Shown: positions 35,546 to 44,670, counted from the stretch's first letter. The stretch: DNA of 64,000 nt from JANNBN01 sp963763885 (GCA_963763885.1 CAVXQD010000001.1:620001-684000); one strand, 5' to 3'. A program made the numbers and translations. Notes: generated by a model not told the origin, from the letters alone.

Positions 35546-36685
35546 GTGAAAATTGTCATCACCGGAGGCGGCACAGGCGGCCACGTCGCACCAGCACTTG
35601 CGGTCGTCGACGCATTGAAGGCTCAAGACCCATCCGTCGATCTGCTGTACATCGGCAGCCACAACGGAATCGAGGCGCGCTTAGCGGGCGAAGCAGGTGT
35701 TGCGTTTGCGGGAATCGCCACAGGCAAACTTCGACGTGCGACAAACCCGTTGAAGATGCTTTCGCGCCGCAACATCGTTGACGCATTTCGTGTGCCCCTG
35801 GGTCTCCTTCAGGCAGTCAAGGCGGTGAAAAAATTCAAGCCAGATGCCGTTCTGTCGACAGGCGGATACGTCTGTGTACCCACGGTTATTGCCGCGTGGC
35901 TGTTACGTGTACCGGTTATCACCCACGAGCAAACCGTTACCGTTGGCTTGGCCAACCGAATCGCCGGCAAGTTCGCCAGGCAGATTGCCTTAACGTTCCC
36001 GGATTCGATGGCGCTTCTTTCGACCCCGCTGGCACGCAAGGCAACCGTCACCGGCAATCCGCTTCGCAGCCAACTGTTTTCTGGCTCGAACGAGAACCCA
36101 CAACGGTTCGGGTTTGACTTGGTGGACCAGCATCTCCCGTTTGTGTACGTCACCGGAGGCGCTCAGGGAGCACACGTCATCAACGTCGCAATTGCCGACT
36201 GCATCGCCGAGCTGGTGCAGTACGCCCGAGTGCTGCACCAGTGCGGAACCAACGATCTGGAAGACCTGCGTGGCCAACGAGACGGGCTCGAGCCGCAAGA
36301 CGCGTGTCGCTGGCAAATCCGGCCCTTCGTTGAGCGAGATGAAATAGGTGACGCGTGGGCGTTGGCTGATCTTGTTGTCGCACGCGCTGGTGCTGGCACC
36401 GTTACGGAAGCGTGTGCACTTGGCAAGCCAGCGGTGTTCATCCCGTTAGAGCCAAGTTCTGGCGACGAACAGTTGAAGAACGCTCAGCGATCGGCCAACG
36501 CAGGGGGTGCGCTTGTGCTTCGCCAGGCCGACTGCAACGGTGCAAACTTGCTGAAGACAGTGCTGCCCTTGCTCAAATCGCAGGAGCGTCGCAAGGAAAT
36601 GGCAGCCGCAAACGGCGCTCTCGCTACCCCCAACGCGGCAGCGGAACTCGCGGGAATGATCATCAAGTTGGCAACGACCCACTGA
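35546..36685 (+). CDS. MurG-like N-acetylglucosaminyltransferase
   Basis: 379 residues, GT-B fold. N-terminal GGGTGGHVAPALAV, ITHEQTVTVGLANR (MurG: HEQN-x-x-x-G) and C-terminal ARAGAGTVTEACALGKPAVFIPLE followed by DEQLKNA are those of MurG, which adds GlcNAc from UDP-GlcNAc to lipid I to make lipid II. In most actinobacteria murG lies in the dcw division cluster; here the neighbours are an iron importer and a DsbA-fold gene. The Asn of HEQN is Thr here. It may be the only MurG, relocated, or a paralogue with another acceptor. GTG start 41 bases after the iron operon. Confidence 0.85.
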   Translation: MKIVITGGGTGGHVAPALAVVDALKAQDPSVDLLYIGSHNGIEARLAGEAGVAFAGIATGKLRRATNPLKMLSRRNIVDAFRVPLGLLQAVKAVKKFKPDAVLSTGGYVCVPTVIAAWLLRVPVITHEQTVTVGLANRIAGKFARQIALTFPDSMALLSTPLARKATVTGNPLRSQLFSGSNENPQRFGFDLVDQHLPFVYVTGGAQGAHVINVAIADCIAELVQYARVLHQCGTNDLEDLRGQRDGLEPQDACRWQIRPFVERDEIGDAWALADLVVARAGAGTVTEACALGKPAVFIPLEPSSGDEQLKNAQRSANAGGALVLRQADCNGANLLKTVLPLLKSQERRKEMAAANGALATPNAAAELAGMIIKLATTH

Positions 36686-36743
36686 CGCGAAGACCTCCAA
36701 CTGACATTCCTTGGTTCCCGTGTCCAGAAGGTAGGTTCAGACC

Positions 36744-37346
36744 ATGACCAAAGTGGAGTTCTGGTTCGACATCGCGTGCCCATGGACGTGGATCACGTCG
36801 CGGTGGGTAACTGAGGTTGCGGATACTCGCCACCTCGACATCACGTGGAACACGTTTTCGTTATTGCACCACAACCGCGAACGAGAAATCCCGGACGAGT
36901 ACCGTGTTCCCTTGGAAGCACAGTGGCGGGCTCTGCGTGTCATCGAAGCGGCTCGGGCAGGCTACGGCAACGACGCAGTAGCGGCCCTCTACACAGCTTT
37001 CGGCACGGCAATCCACCTGAGTGGTGATCGGTTGTTGGAGAACTTCGACACGATCGTGGAAAACGCAGGAGTAGACACCTCGGTCCTCAGCCACGCAGCC
37101 GACGACAGTTGGGACCACGGCATCCGGGATTCAACCGAGGCTGGCGGTGCACTCGTTGGGACCGACGTCGGAATCCCCATCATCAGAATCGAAGACGCGC
37201 GTTCAGTGTTCTTTGGGCCGGTCATGAGCCCGGCGCCGACTGGTGACGATGCTGTCAAGTTGTGGGATGCATACCGGATGATGACCGAGGTAGACGGCGT
37301 GTACGAAATCAAACGCACACGTACGGTCGGCCCACAGTTCCGTTAG
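36744..37346 (+). CDS. Mycothiol-dependent nitroreductase-like DsbA-fold protein (Rv2466c family)
   Basis: 200 residues. The start FWFDIACPWTWITSRW, the middle VGTDVGIPIIRIE and the end KRTRTVGPQFR line up with the Rv2466c family of M. tuberculosis, a mycothiol-using reductase of the DsbA/thioredoxin fold. The active-site motif is CPWT (Cys12-Thr15), so the second, resolving Cys of CPWC is missing and a monothiol, mycothiol-linked mechanism would be needed. AAGGTAGG lies upstream of ATG 36744. This family implies a mycothiol-making actinobacterium. It converges with the LOG gene, overlapping by 4 bases. Confidence 0.85.
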   Translation: MTKVEFWFDIACPWTWITSRWVTEVADTRHLDITWNTFSLLHHNREREIPDEYRVPLEAQWRALRVIEAARAGYGNDAVAALYTAFGTAIHLSGDRLLENFDTIVENAGVDTSVLSHAADDSWDHGIRDSTEAGGALVGTDVGIPIIRIEDARSVFFGPVMSPAPTGDDAVKLWDAYRMMTEVDGVYEIKRTRTVGPQFR

Positions 37347-38389
37347 TCCACAGCGCCGGGTTGCGCACCAACACGGTTCATCGCGTCAATCAGCAATCGC
37401 AGCCGTCCGGGCTGGCGCCTGTTCCAACGAAGCACAACGCGCGCGGCGTCCAATTCGTCGTGCTCGCCTATTTCAACTGGCAACGCCTGAGAACGAACGA
37501 TCCCCTCGGGACCAGTCCACGCTGCGAATTCCTCGTTGAGGCGGACCAAATCTGCATCGGATGGCTCCTGTTCAAGGCGCAGCACCAGTTGGTCACCTAC
37601 CCAGCGCATGGAACGGAAGTTGCGGTAAAACCCAGTGACTTCGGCAACCGCAGCGTCGATTTCGTTGGTCACCTTGAACAGACATCTGTCCGTTGAACTT
37701 GCGTAGCCCTTCTCGATCACCGTATCCACGAATGCGTCCCAGGCATGCCAGAAGCCCTGTCCCAGGCCAAGCATCACTACCGGCACCGGCGTTGCTTTGC
37801 CGGTCTGCAAGAGCGTCAGCAACTCAAACGCTTCGTCCAGCGTTCCGAACCCACCGGGCATCACCACAAATGCGTCGGACTCTCGAATGAGGGCAAGTTT
37901 GCGAGTGAAAAAGTACTTCATCTCGATCACGTTTGATTCGTCCACAAACTCGTTGGAAGCACTTTCGAACGGCAGGCTGATGGTGACACCGAGCGCGTTG
38001 CCTTTCCCGGCGCCTTCTAAACCAGCGGCCATGATCCCGGGACCAGCCCCCGTGAGAACCATCCACCCCATCGCGGCCATTGAGGCAGCAAAATCACGCG
38101 TTTGGAGGTACAGCGGATCATCGGCAGCCGTGCGCGCAGAGCCGAAGATGGTGACGGTACGCCGGTTGCGATACGGGCGGAAAAGCCGGGACGCGTCACG
38201 CATCTCTGCCACCGCTGTCGCAGCGATCTTGAGATCAAGACGGTCTGCTCCGTCGGCGAAGAAGCCGGCGGATTCACGCAGCAGCAGGCGGAGTTGATCG
38301 CGGTTGCGTTCGGTAGCTGCATGAGTTGAGACCGCTCGGACGAGGTCGTCGATGAGACGGTCGATTTCTGGTGGCAGCGGGGGAGTCAC
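37343..38389 (-). CDS. LOG-family nucleotide phosphoribohydrolase-like protein
   Basis: 348 residues, longer than the usual 180-250. The core has VTIFGSARTAADDPLY, LTGAGPGIMAAGLEGA, ARKLALIR-like FFTRKLALIRESDAF and the catalytic/hallmark PGGFGTLDEAFELLT. LOG proteins cleave nucleoside 5'-monophosphates (cytokinin-type or AMP) to base and ribose 5-phosphate. The N-terminal 90 residues are helical and the C-terminal 80 unassigned, as in the long bacterial TIGR00730-type subgroup. Start at 38389; it is followed on the same strand, in the upstream direction, by the polyamine-type importer operon end 20 bases away, so it may be a tail gene of that transcript. Confidence 0.8.
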   Translation of the reverse strand: MTPPLPPEIDRLIDDLVRAVSTHAATERNRDQLRLLLRESAGFFADGADRLDLKIAATAVAEMRDASRLFRPYRNRRTVTIFGSARTAADDPLYLQTRDFAASMAAMGWMVLTGAGPGIMAAGLEGAGKGNALGVTISLPFESASNEFVDESNVIEMKYFFTRKLALIRESDAFVVMPGGFGTLDEAFELLTLLQTGKATPVPVVMLGLGQGFWHAWDAFVDTVIEKGYASSTDRCLFKVTNEIDAAVAEVTGFYRNFRSMRWVGDQLVLRLEQEPSDADLVRLNEEFAAWTGPEGIVRSQALPVEIGEHDELDAARVVLRWNRRQPGRLRLLIDAMNRVGAQPGAVD

Positions 38390-38409
38390 CGCTCGAAACT
38401 ACCCTCGGC

Positions 38410-39225
38410 CTAGACGCGCCGGTTGCGGCGAGTTTGCAAGACAAGACCGCCCACCGAGAGGACCAGCGAAACAAGCAGGATCAGCGTCGCGAAGACGTTG
38501 AGTTGCGGAGGTATAGAGGAGCGCTTTTGCGTCCAGATTCGAACTGGGAACGTTTCGACCCGACCCGAATTGAAGTACGTGATGATGAAGTCGTCGAGGC
38601 TGAGAGCGAATGTCAACAAAGCGGCAGCTGCGATACCCGGAGCGATCAGGGGCAGCGTTACCTTACGGAACGTTGTAAGCGGCCTTGCGCCAAGATCGGC
38701 TGCCGCCTCTTCGAGACGCCAATCAAATCCTCGGATACGGGCTTTCACCGTGGTGGTGATGTAACTCACGCAAAACATCACGTGGGCGATGATGATGGTG
38801 ACGTAGCCCCTGCGGACACCCGCCGAAGCAAACAGATTGAGCAACGAAAAACCGAGGACCAATTCAGGCATGGTGAGCGGAAGAACCAGCAGCGTATTGA
38901 CAAACCCTTTGCCGCGGAACCGGTACTTCACCAGCGCAAGTGACATCAGTGTGCCAAGGACAACCGAGATGGCGACGGCCGCAAGCGCAATAAGGACCGA
39001 CCTAATGAACGCGTCGGTAAGCGCAGGGTATTGCCCGATATTGATCCATGGATCGAACGAGAACCTATCCCATTGGTAGTTGTACCGGCCTTGGCTCCAC
39101 TTGCCAGACTCGCTCAGCGTTCCATTGAACGAGAACAACACCACCACAAAGATGGGCGTGAACATGTAGGCAAAAACGATGGCCGCCCAGATGCCGAGGA
39201 ACTTCCCGGAGAGACGTGACTTCAT
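38410..39225 (-). CDS. Spermidine/putrescine-type ABC importer, second permease (PotC-like)
   Basis: 271 residues with six hydrophobic segments. The EAA loop reads EEAAADLGARPLTTFRKVTL followed by PLIAPGI, and the C-terminal LSLDDFIITYFNSG is the PotC-type signature. ATG at 39225 overlaps the PotB-like stop by 4 bases (ATGA). Together with the PotB-like subunit it forms the membrane channel. Family members also carry 2-aminoethylphosphonate and other small cations or organophosphates, so polyamine is the default and not proven. Confidence 0.88.
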   Translation of the reverse strand: MKSRLSGKFLGIWAAIVFAYMFTPIFVVVLFSFNGTLSESGKWSQGRYNYQWDRFSFDPWINIGQYPALTDAFIRSVLIALAAVAISVVLGTLMSLALVKYRFRGKGFVNTLLVLPLTMPELVLGFSLLNLFASAGVRRGYVTIIIAHVMFCVSYITTTVKARIRGFDWRLEEAAADLGARPLTTFRKVTLPLIAPGIAAAALLTFALSLDDFIITYFNSGRVETFPVRIWTQKRSSIPPQLNVFATLILLVSLVLSVGGLVLQTRRNRRV

Positions 39226-40079
39226 GCCAGTTCCTCCGTCCCAAGAATGCGTGCGTACAGGAGGACACCGCCGAGGATGAGCAGCATCAACACAAAGCTC
39301 ATGGCGCTCATCTCTGGGCGCAACGGTTCTTTGAGGAAGTTCTTCTCAATGATGTTGCCAATCATGCGTTGGCGGTCCGAGCCAAGCAGTTCGGCGTTGA
39401 TGAAGTCACCGCACGCAGGAATGAACGTCAACAACGATCCGGCAAACACGCCGGGAAGCGAGAGCGGCAACGTCACCTTGCGAAACGTGGTCCGGCCATT
39501 GGCGTACAAGTCTGGAGCGGCTTCAAGCAGCCGTCGATCGATCTTGTCCAACGACACAAAGATGGGCAGAACCATGAACGGCAGGAAGTTGTACAGCAAT
39601 GCGCCCAGCACCGCTGGCGACGTGTTGAGTATCTCGCCGTTCTTGCTGAGTAGCCCGAGTTTGCGCAGAATGCTGGCCACCGGGCCCTCAGAGAACAGAA
39701 GCACCTTCCAGGCCAAGGTGCGTATGAGGTACGTAACAAAGAACGGCAAAACGACTGCTGCCAGCAGAACCGGCTTCCATCTGCCCGCCCGCATCACAAT
39801 GAAATACGCCAGCGGATACCCGATGGTGATAGCGGCCACGGTGACGATCAGCGCATAAAGGAACGTGCGGCCGACCACCTCACCGTTGTCAGAAAAGACC
39901 TTGGTGTAATTGGATAGGCCTCCGTCGTCGAGTGACTTCAGCCCAAGCTGAATCAGCGGGATGATAAAGAAAACCGTCAGCCAAATGAGGCCGGGCACGA
40001 GAAGCAACCATGGCGTTGAGGCGGAAGCTGGACGCAGACCCTCGTCTCCGCTGCTTGGCTTTGCTGCACCTGCTGCCAT
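39222..40079 (-). CDS. Spermidine/putrescine-type ABC importer, first permease (PotB-like)
   Basis: 285 residues, six hydrophobic segments after a short polar N-terminus. EAA loop LEAAPDLYANGRTTFRKVTL then PLSLPGVFAGSLLTFIPACG, a PotB-type sequence; GDFINAELLGSDRQRMIGN near the C-terminus is also typical. It lies 54 bases downstream of the binding-protein gene and overlaps the PotC-like gene by 4 bases. Confidence 0.88.
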   Translation of the reverse strand: MAAGAAKPSSGDEGLRPASASTPWLLLVPGLIWLTVFFIIPLIQLGLKSLDDGGLSNYTKVFSDNGEVVGRTFLYALIVTVAAITIGYPLAYFIVMRAGRWKPVLLAAVVLPFFVTYLIRTLAWKVLLFSEGPVASILRKLGLLSKNGEILNTSPAVLGALLYNFLPFMVLPIFVSLDKIDRRLLEAAPDLYANGRTTFRKVTLPLSLPGVFAGSLLTFIPACGDFINAELLGSDRQRMIGNIIEKNFLKEPLRPEMSAMSFVLMLLILGGVLLYARILGTEELA

Positions 40080-40133
40080 AGTTACTCCTGGGTGTCGAAA
40101 ATGTTCAGCGAAAACGCTGGCTAGCGGCCAGCG

Positions 40134-41315
40134 TTACTGCTGAGTAGCAGCGGCGAACGCTTCGGTGATTTCGTCATCTTCGGCCGGTTCCAACGCACGG
40201 AACTCGAACAACTTGACCGAAGCGGGCGGGTTGATGAACGGGTTGTTCTTGGCAGCGTCAGACATGTTTTCTGCGGCGCCCTTGACGGGCGAAACGTAAC
40301 CAATTGCTTCGTAGAGCGGTCCCGCCACCACCGGGTCATAAATGTGGTTCATCCACCCTGCTGCTCCAGCTGCGTCGCCGCCCTTCGGGATGATCATGGT
40401 GTCTGCGAACGACATCGCGCCCTGCGCTGGAATGACCCACTTGAGTTCTGGCTTTTCAGCCTGGATTGACGCAATGTCTCCGGACCAACCGAGTGCTGCC
40501 CACGTGTCGCCGAGATTGAGGTCTTCGGTGTAGCTGTTGCCGGTGATCTTCTTGAAGTGTCCGTTGTCCCGGTACTTCTTGATCTCGGCGATTGCGGTGA
40601 GCGCGTCTTCTTTCGATGCCGTTGTGGGGTCCATACCGAGCATCAGCATGAACGTGCCAACAGAATCTCGCATCTCGGACAACAACGTGACCTTGCCGGA
40701 GAGTTCTGGCTTCAAGAAGTCAGTCATCGAAGTGATCTCGAAGCCCACCTTGTCTGGGTAGTAACCGATGCCAACTTGGCCAATGGCGTACGGCAACGTG
40801 TACGCACGGCCGGCGTCCCAACTTGGGTTGGCAAGACTGTCCAGCACATTGCTCTTGTTTGGCACCAGGTCGGCTGGAATTTCTTGCGCCCAACCGTTGG
40901 TAATCCATCGGGCACACATCCACGAAGTTGGGATGCACACGTCGTAGCCGAAGTCTTTGCCGTCTTGCAGGTCGGCACGGAACTTCTCGGTGAAACTGTC
41001 GTTGTCCTCGATGCTGGGCTGGTAGTCAACCTTCCAACCCTGCGCAACCAGGGCTTTGATGGTTGCAGCTTGCGAAGGGTCCTGGTCGTTTTCGATGTAG
41101 AACGGCCACGATGCGATGCGAACCGACTGCGAGTCGCCACCGTCAGAACCACCGGCGGCTGCCGTGGTATCGGTGCCGCCGGCACTGCTGCTGGAACTGC
41201 CACCGCAAGCGGCAAGAACGGCTGGACCAAAGATTCCTAGTGCTGCGGCATGGCGAAGGAAATCACGCCGATTGAACCCGGGTGTGGGAAGGACAGGAAG
41301 GCGACGGTGAGTCAT
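40134..41315 (-). CDS. Spermidine/putrescine-type ABC importer, Tat-exported binding lipoprotein (PotD-like)
   Basis: 393 residues. N-terminal NRRDFLRHAAALGIFGP is a twin-arginine signal, followed by the lipobox VLAAC, so the protein is probably exported folded and then lipidated. The mature part is a PotD/PotF-type binding fold (LNLGDTWAALGWSGD, WVIPAQGAMSFADTMIIP, YDPVVAGPLYEAIGYVSPV). ATG at 41315 is chosen for GGAG ten bases upstream and because the Tat motif then sits near the N-terminus; the frame opens at 41366. The ligand could be a polyamine; see the PHO-box-like array upstream of the operon for a reason to test phosphorus compounds. Confidence 0.87.
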   Translation of the reverse strand: MTHRRLPVLPTPGFNRRDFLRHAAALGIFGPAVLAACGGSSSSSAGGTDTTAAAGGSDGGDSQSVRIASWPFYIENDQDPSQAATIKALVAQGWKVDYQPSIEDNDSFTEKFRADLQDGKDFGYDVCIPTSWMCARWITNGWAQEIPADLVPNKSNVLDSLANPSWDAGRAYTLPYAIGQVGIGYYPDKVGFEITSMTDFLKPELSGKVTLLSEMRDSVGTFMLMLGMDPTTASKEDALTAIAEIKKYRDNGHFKKITGNSYTEDLNLGDTWAALGWSGDIASIQAEKPELKWVIPAQGAMSFADTMIIPKGGDAAGAAGWMNHIYDPVVAGPLYEAIGYVSPVKGAAENMSDAAKNNPFINPPASVKLFEFRALEPAEDDEITEAFAAATQQ

Positions 41316-41393
41316 GAGCGCTGCTCCGCTTCGAAAAGATGATGGTGGATAGTGGTGCGATGACAACGAACGAGGTCTAGGAACAGTTGACCG

Positions 41394-42533
41394 TCACAAC
41401 TGTGCTTCGACTTGTTCGATGTCGGTGGACGTTGAACCTGCGGACTCGATTGCTTCAGGCATGATCCAGGCGCTGCCGGTAGCCCAGCTCATAAACAGCT
41501 TTTCGCCCACATAGCAGGACAAACCGTCGTCGGCCTCGAGGTCCGCAACGAGCTCTGTGCCGTCGGCCAACTCAACAATGACGTCCGACGATGCACCGTG
41601 GAAAATGCGGTTGGTGACTGTGCTCCAGATCCCAACCCGGCCCGGCCGCTCGGCCTCGTCAAGGCTGATGCGTTCGGGGCGCAGCATCACCGTGACCTTT
41701 TGCCCAGAAGTGAAATCTCGTCCGATGCGTGGCGAAGAGACAACACCGCCGCCAACAATTCGTGCCGTCACCAAGTTGTCGGTGACCTCGATGACCGTGG
41801 CCTGGAGAAGATTCGCGGACCCGATGAAACCCGCAACGAACACCGTGGCTGGCTGGTTATAAATCTCTTCAGGCGTGCCGACCTGCTCGATGCGACCTTG
41901 GCTCATGACGGCAATGCGATCGCTCATGGTCAGCGCTTCCTCTTGGTCGTGCGTCACGAAGATGAACGTGATCCCGACTTCACGTTGGATTCGTTTCAGC
42001 TCGATCTGCATCGCCTTCCGCAACTTGAGGTCAAGCGCTGCGAGCGGCTCGTCCAGGAGAAGGGCGCTGGGCCTGTTGACGAGGGCCCGGGCCAACGCAA
42101 CACGCTGCTGCTGGCCGCCAGACATCTGGTTTGGCCGCCGTGGGCCAAAGTCCGACAAGCGGACCACGTCGAGCATTTCCTGCGCAACTGCCCGAGCCTT
42201 GGCTTTGTCCATCCCTTTGTTACGTGGCCCGAATGCGACATTGTCCAGCACACTCATGTGCGGGAACAACGAGTAACTCTGAAAAACCGTATTGATGTCT
42301 CGCTCGTAGGCAGGAACACCTGCAACAGGCGTTCCGGAGATGTAGACCTCACCCTGGTCTGGTTGTTCAAAGCCAGCGATCATCCGGAGGCACGTGGTCT
42401 TGCCGCATCCTGAGGGGCCGAGCAATGCAACGAACTCGCCCGCGTTGATATCAAGCGAGACGTTATCTACGGCTGTGTTGGAACCAAAGCGTTTGGTCAC
42501 GCTTGCGAGACGAACAGAACCGTTAGCGCTCAT
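41394..42533 (-). CDS. Spermidine/putrescine-type ABC importer, ATP-binding subunit (PotA-like)
   Basis: 379 residues. Walker A GPSGCGKTT, TVFQSYSLFPHMSV, signature MSGGQQQRVALARAL, Walker B ALLLDEPLAALDLKLR and FVTHDQEEALTMSD are intact; a TOBE domain follows (MLRPERISLDEA, VTNRIFHGASSDVIVE, LFMSWATGSAW). ATG at 42533 rather than 42581, because the PotA sequence begins there (VRLASVTKRFG). First gene of the operon, 78 bases before the binding-protein gene. The 163 bases upstream contain the repeat array at 42635-42678. Confidence 0.9.
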   Translation of the reverse strand: MSANGSVRLASVTKRFGSNTAVDNVSLDINAGEFVALLGPSGCGKTTCLRMIAGFEQPDQGEVYISGTPVAGVPAYERDINTVFQSYSLFPHMSVLDNVAFGPRNKGMDKAKARAVAQEMLDVVRLSDFGPRRPNQMSGGQQQRVALARALVNRPSALLLDEPLAALDLKLRKAMQIELKRIQREVGITFIFVTHDQEEALTMSDRIAVMSQGRIEQVGTPEEIYNQPATVFVAGFIGSANLLQATVIEVTDNLVTARIVGGGVVSSPRIGRDFTSGQKVTVMLRPERISLDEAERPGRVGIWSTVTNRIFHGASSDVIVELADGTELVADLEADDGLSCYVGEKLFMSWATGSAWIMPEAIESAGSTSTDIEQVEAQL

Positions 42534-42634
42534 TGCAGAAACATCCCGGAGACGACAGCCATTAGCGGAGCATTCTTCCACAGGACGTGAACCGTGGCTC
42601 GACCGTGAACGACAGCTCAGTCGGCATTACCCCA

Positions 42635-42678
42635 CATTCACCCCGCGTTCACCCCTCATTCACGAGGCGTTCACACCA
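42635..42678. promoter_or_regulatory. Four 11-bp direct repeats resembling an actinobacterial PHO box
   Basis: Units CATTCACCCCG, CGTTCACCCCT, CATTCACGAGG and CGTTCACACCA follow each other without gaps, so TTCAC recurs exactly every 11 bases (42637, 42648, 42659, 42670). Streptomyces PhoP boxes consist of 11-bp direct repeats with the core GTTCACC. Two inverted copies of the half-site (GTGAA at 42587 and 42605) lie nearer to the start of the importer operon. Position about 100 bases upstream of the PotA-like start suits activation; that PhoP or a related regulator binds is inference. Confidence 0.6.
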
Positions 42679-42696
42679 TCGAGGCCGGAAAACCTT

Positions 42697-43806
42697 TCAG
42701 TCGAAGGTGTTTGACGGGAGCGAGAACCGCATCGGTGCAGTCACCTCCACCGTTGTGGTGCACTGGTAGCGGGTTCCGGTCTCCGACGAGGTCAGCGCTC
42801 CAGCCATCAACTCAAGCACATGCAGTGCGAGCTCCCCAGACGCACGATGCGCTCTCCCATGACGCGTTGCGGAAAGCATGTCGGCAAGGCCGATTCCACG
42901 TTGCTGGGGAATGTTGGGCGTTGGCAACGGCAAGTCTCGCCAGTCATCGGCGATGATGCTCCGCATCCGAAGCGGGCCGCCGAATGTGTTGGGATCGGGA
43001 ACAGACAGTGTTGCCTCTGATCCGTAAATCTCGATGTTTCGGTACCGGCTTGCCTTCACGTCGAAACTGGTCACCAGTGTGCCAATTGCTCCGTTGGCGA
43101 AGTTGATGATGCTGGAAACGTGGGTGGGCGCGGTGACGCCGATTCTGTCTCCCACACGTCCTTTTGCGTGCACGATTCGCTCGGCCGAACTGATTCGAGC
43201 GGATGCCGACACGGAAACAGCTGGACCAAGCAACGTGGTGAGCGCCGTGAGGTAGTACGGACCCATATCGAACAAAGGTCCTGCGCCAGCACCATAAAAA
43301 ATCTCCGGATTTGGATGCCACCACTCTGGACCGAAACCAAGCATGAACGCGTTAGCCGCCAACGGCTCGCCGATGAGACCCTTGTCGATTGCGGCGCGGG
43401 CCGCCTGTAAGCCGGCTCCAAGAAACGTGTCGGGAGCGCACCCGATACGCACACCACGATCGGCAGCAAGCGCGATCAGCGCCTTGCCCTCCTCGAAATC
43501 GATTCCTAGTGGCTTTTCACTGAACACCGGCTTTCCGGCTTGCAGGACCAAACGCGTCACTGCGGCGTGCGCATGTGCTGGAGTGAGGTTGACAATCGCC
43601 TCAATTGTTGGGTCGGACAACATTTCGTCAACCGAGACAGCGCGCCCGCCATATGACGTGGCGAACTCCTCGGCGCGGCCAGGCATGCCATCTGCGAACT
43701 GCGCAACTTCAACCCACCCGAGCTGCTGCAGGGTGCGGACGTAGACGGGTGCGATGTTGCCGCAGCCGATGATCCCGACACGAGCCGTGGCATCAAACGA
43801 AGTCAT
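42697..43806 (-). CDS. Gfo/Idh/MocA-family NAD(P)-dependent dehydrogenase
   Basis: 369 residues. N-terminal Rossmann motif VGIIGCGNIAPVYVRTL, the EKP motif SEKPLGIDFEEG and the family loop YYLTALTTLLGP with FYGAGAGPLFDMGP before it. It oxidises or reduces a sugar or inositol; substrate unknown. ATG at 43806 overlaps the isomerase gene stop by 4 bases (ATGA), giving a two-gene sugar pathway unit. The alternative earlier start at 43884 would overlap that gene and lacks similarity. Confidence 0.88.
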   Translation of the reverse strand: MTSFDATARVGIIGCGNIAPVYVRTLQQLGWVEVAQFADGMPGRAEEFATSYGGRAVSVDEMLSDPTIEAIVNLTPAHAHAAVTRLVLQAGKPVFSEKPLGIDFEEGKALIALAADRGVRIGCAPDTFLGAGLQAARAAIDKGLIGEPLAANAFMLGFGPEWWHPNPEIFYGAGAGPLFDMGPYYLTALTTLLGPAVSVSASARISSAERIVHAKGRVGDRIGVTAPTHVSSIINFANGAIGTLVTSFDVKASRYRNIEIYGSEATLSVPDPNTFGGPLRMRSIIADDWRDLPLPTPNIPQQRGIGLADMLSATRHGRAHRASGELALHVLELMAGALTSSETGTRYQCTTTVEVTAPMRFSLPSNTFD

Positions 43807-44573
43807 ACCCGACCCGTCGACAGGCCGTTGGTGGTGAGAAAGCGATAGCTGTCCTCGATGGCTGTGAACATGTCTGTTGCGCAACGATCCAGTTCAACAA
43901 CATGCCACGTGGCATGCGGCGCGCCTTGCAGAATTCGGGGCACCGCAACGGCCCCAGAGCCAACAGCAACCATGTCGGATTTGGCGTTGTCCGCTGGGCC
44001 GTCCTTGACGTGAAGCAACGGGATTCGGGCACCGTGCGTTGTGGTGAGCTGCACAGGATCGACGCCGCCGACCGTGGCCCAATACGTGTCCAGTTCAGCG
44101 AACACCGTGGGCTCAAGCCGTGAGAAGAAGTAATCCCAGGCCATGACGTCGTCGAAACGTTGCTCAAACTCCCACCAGTGGTTGTGGTAACCGAGCGATG
44201 CCCCACGGCTGGTGACCAGCACGTTGGCAGCGTTGACCAGATCAGCGCATTCGTCCACTGCAGAACGGGTGGCGAACTTCTCCGGCGCAAGAAACGCCAA
44301 CGCAACGGTCTGACACCCAACCTCCTGCAGCGCGTCGAGCGACGCGTTGAGCGCGTCAGGGGAGAGGTCGTTGATATGTGCACTTGAGACCACGAGCCCC
44401 GCTTCCGCTGCGATGCCAGCGAACGTTGCAGGTTCCATCCCGTTGAACCCGGCGAGTTCTACTCCCACAAACCCAATCTCTCCGACTCGTCGAATCACCG
44501 CAGCGAAATCCACCGCTGCGGCTTCTCGCAACGAATACAACTGGACGGAGATAGGTGGTGGGGTGGTTGACAC
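43803..44573 (-). CDS. Sugar phosphate isomerase/epimerase-like TIM-barrel protein
   Basis: 256 residues of the AP-endonuclease-2/xylose-isomerase-like fold. Seen: ISVQLYSLREAAAVDFAAVI, VGVELAGFNGM, LGYHNHWWEFE, FAELDTYWATVGGVDP and PLLHVKDGP, with the metal-binding Glu, His and Asp of this family. Start GTG at 44573 decided by AAAGGAG seven bases upstream. Coupled to the dehydrogenase gene that follows; together they probably act in inositol or unusual sugar breakdown. Confidence 0.82.
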   Translation of the reverse strand: MSTTPPPISVQLYSLREAAAVDFAAVIRRVGEIGFVGVELAGFNGMEPATFAGIAAEAGLVVSSAHINDLSPDALNASLDALQEVGCQTVALAFLAPEKFATRSAVDECADLVNAANVLVTSRGASLGYHNHWWEFEQRFDDVMAWDYFFSRLEPTVFAELDTYWATVGGVDPVQLTTTHGARIPLLHVKDGPADNAKSDMVAVGSGAVAVPRILQGAPHATWHVVELDRCATDMFTAIEDSYRFLTTNGLSTGRV

Positions 44574-44670
44574 GGGTGAACTCCTTTGGCCGGAAACGAC
44601 TTTGACCATAGGTGACCAAACGCCGGACGGCCACTACAAGATGTCACCAACGGGTCCTCCACCTCGGCTC

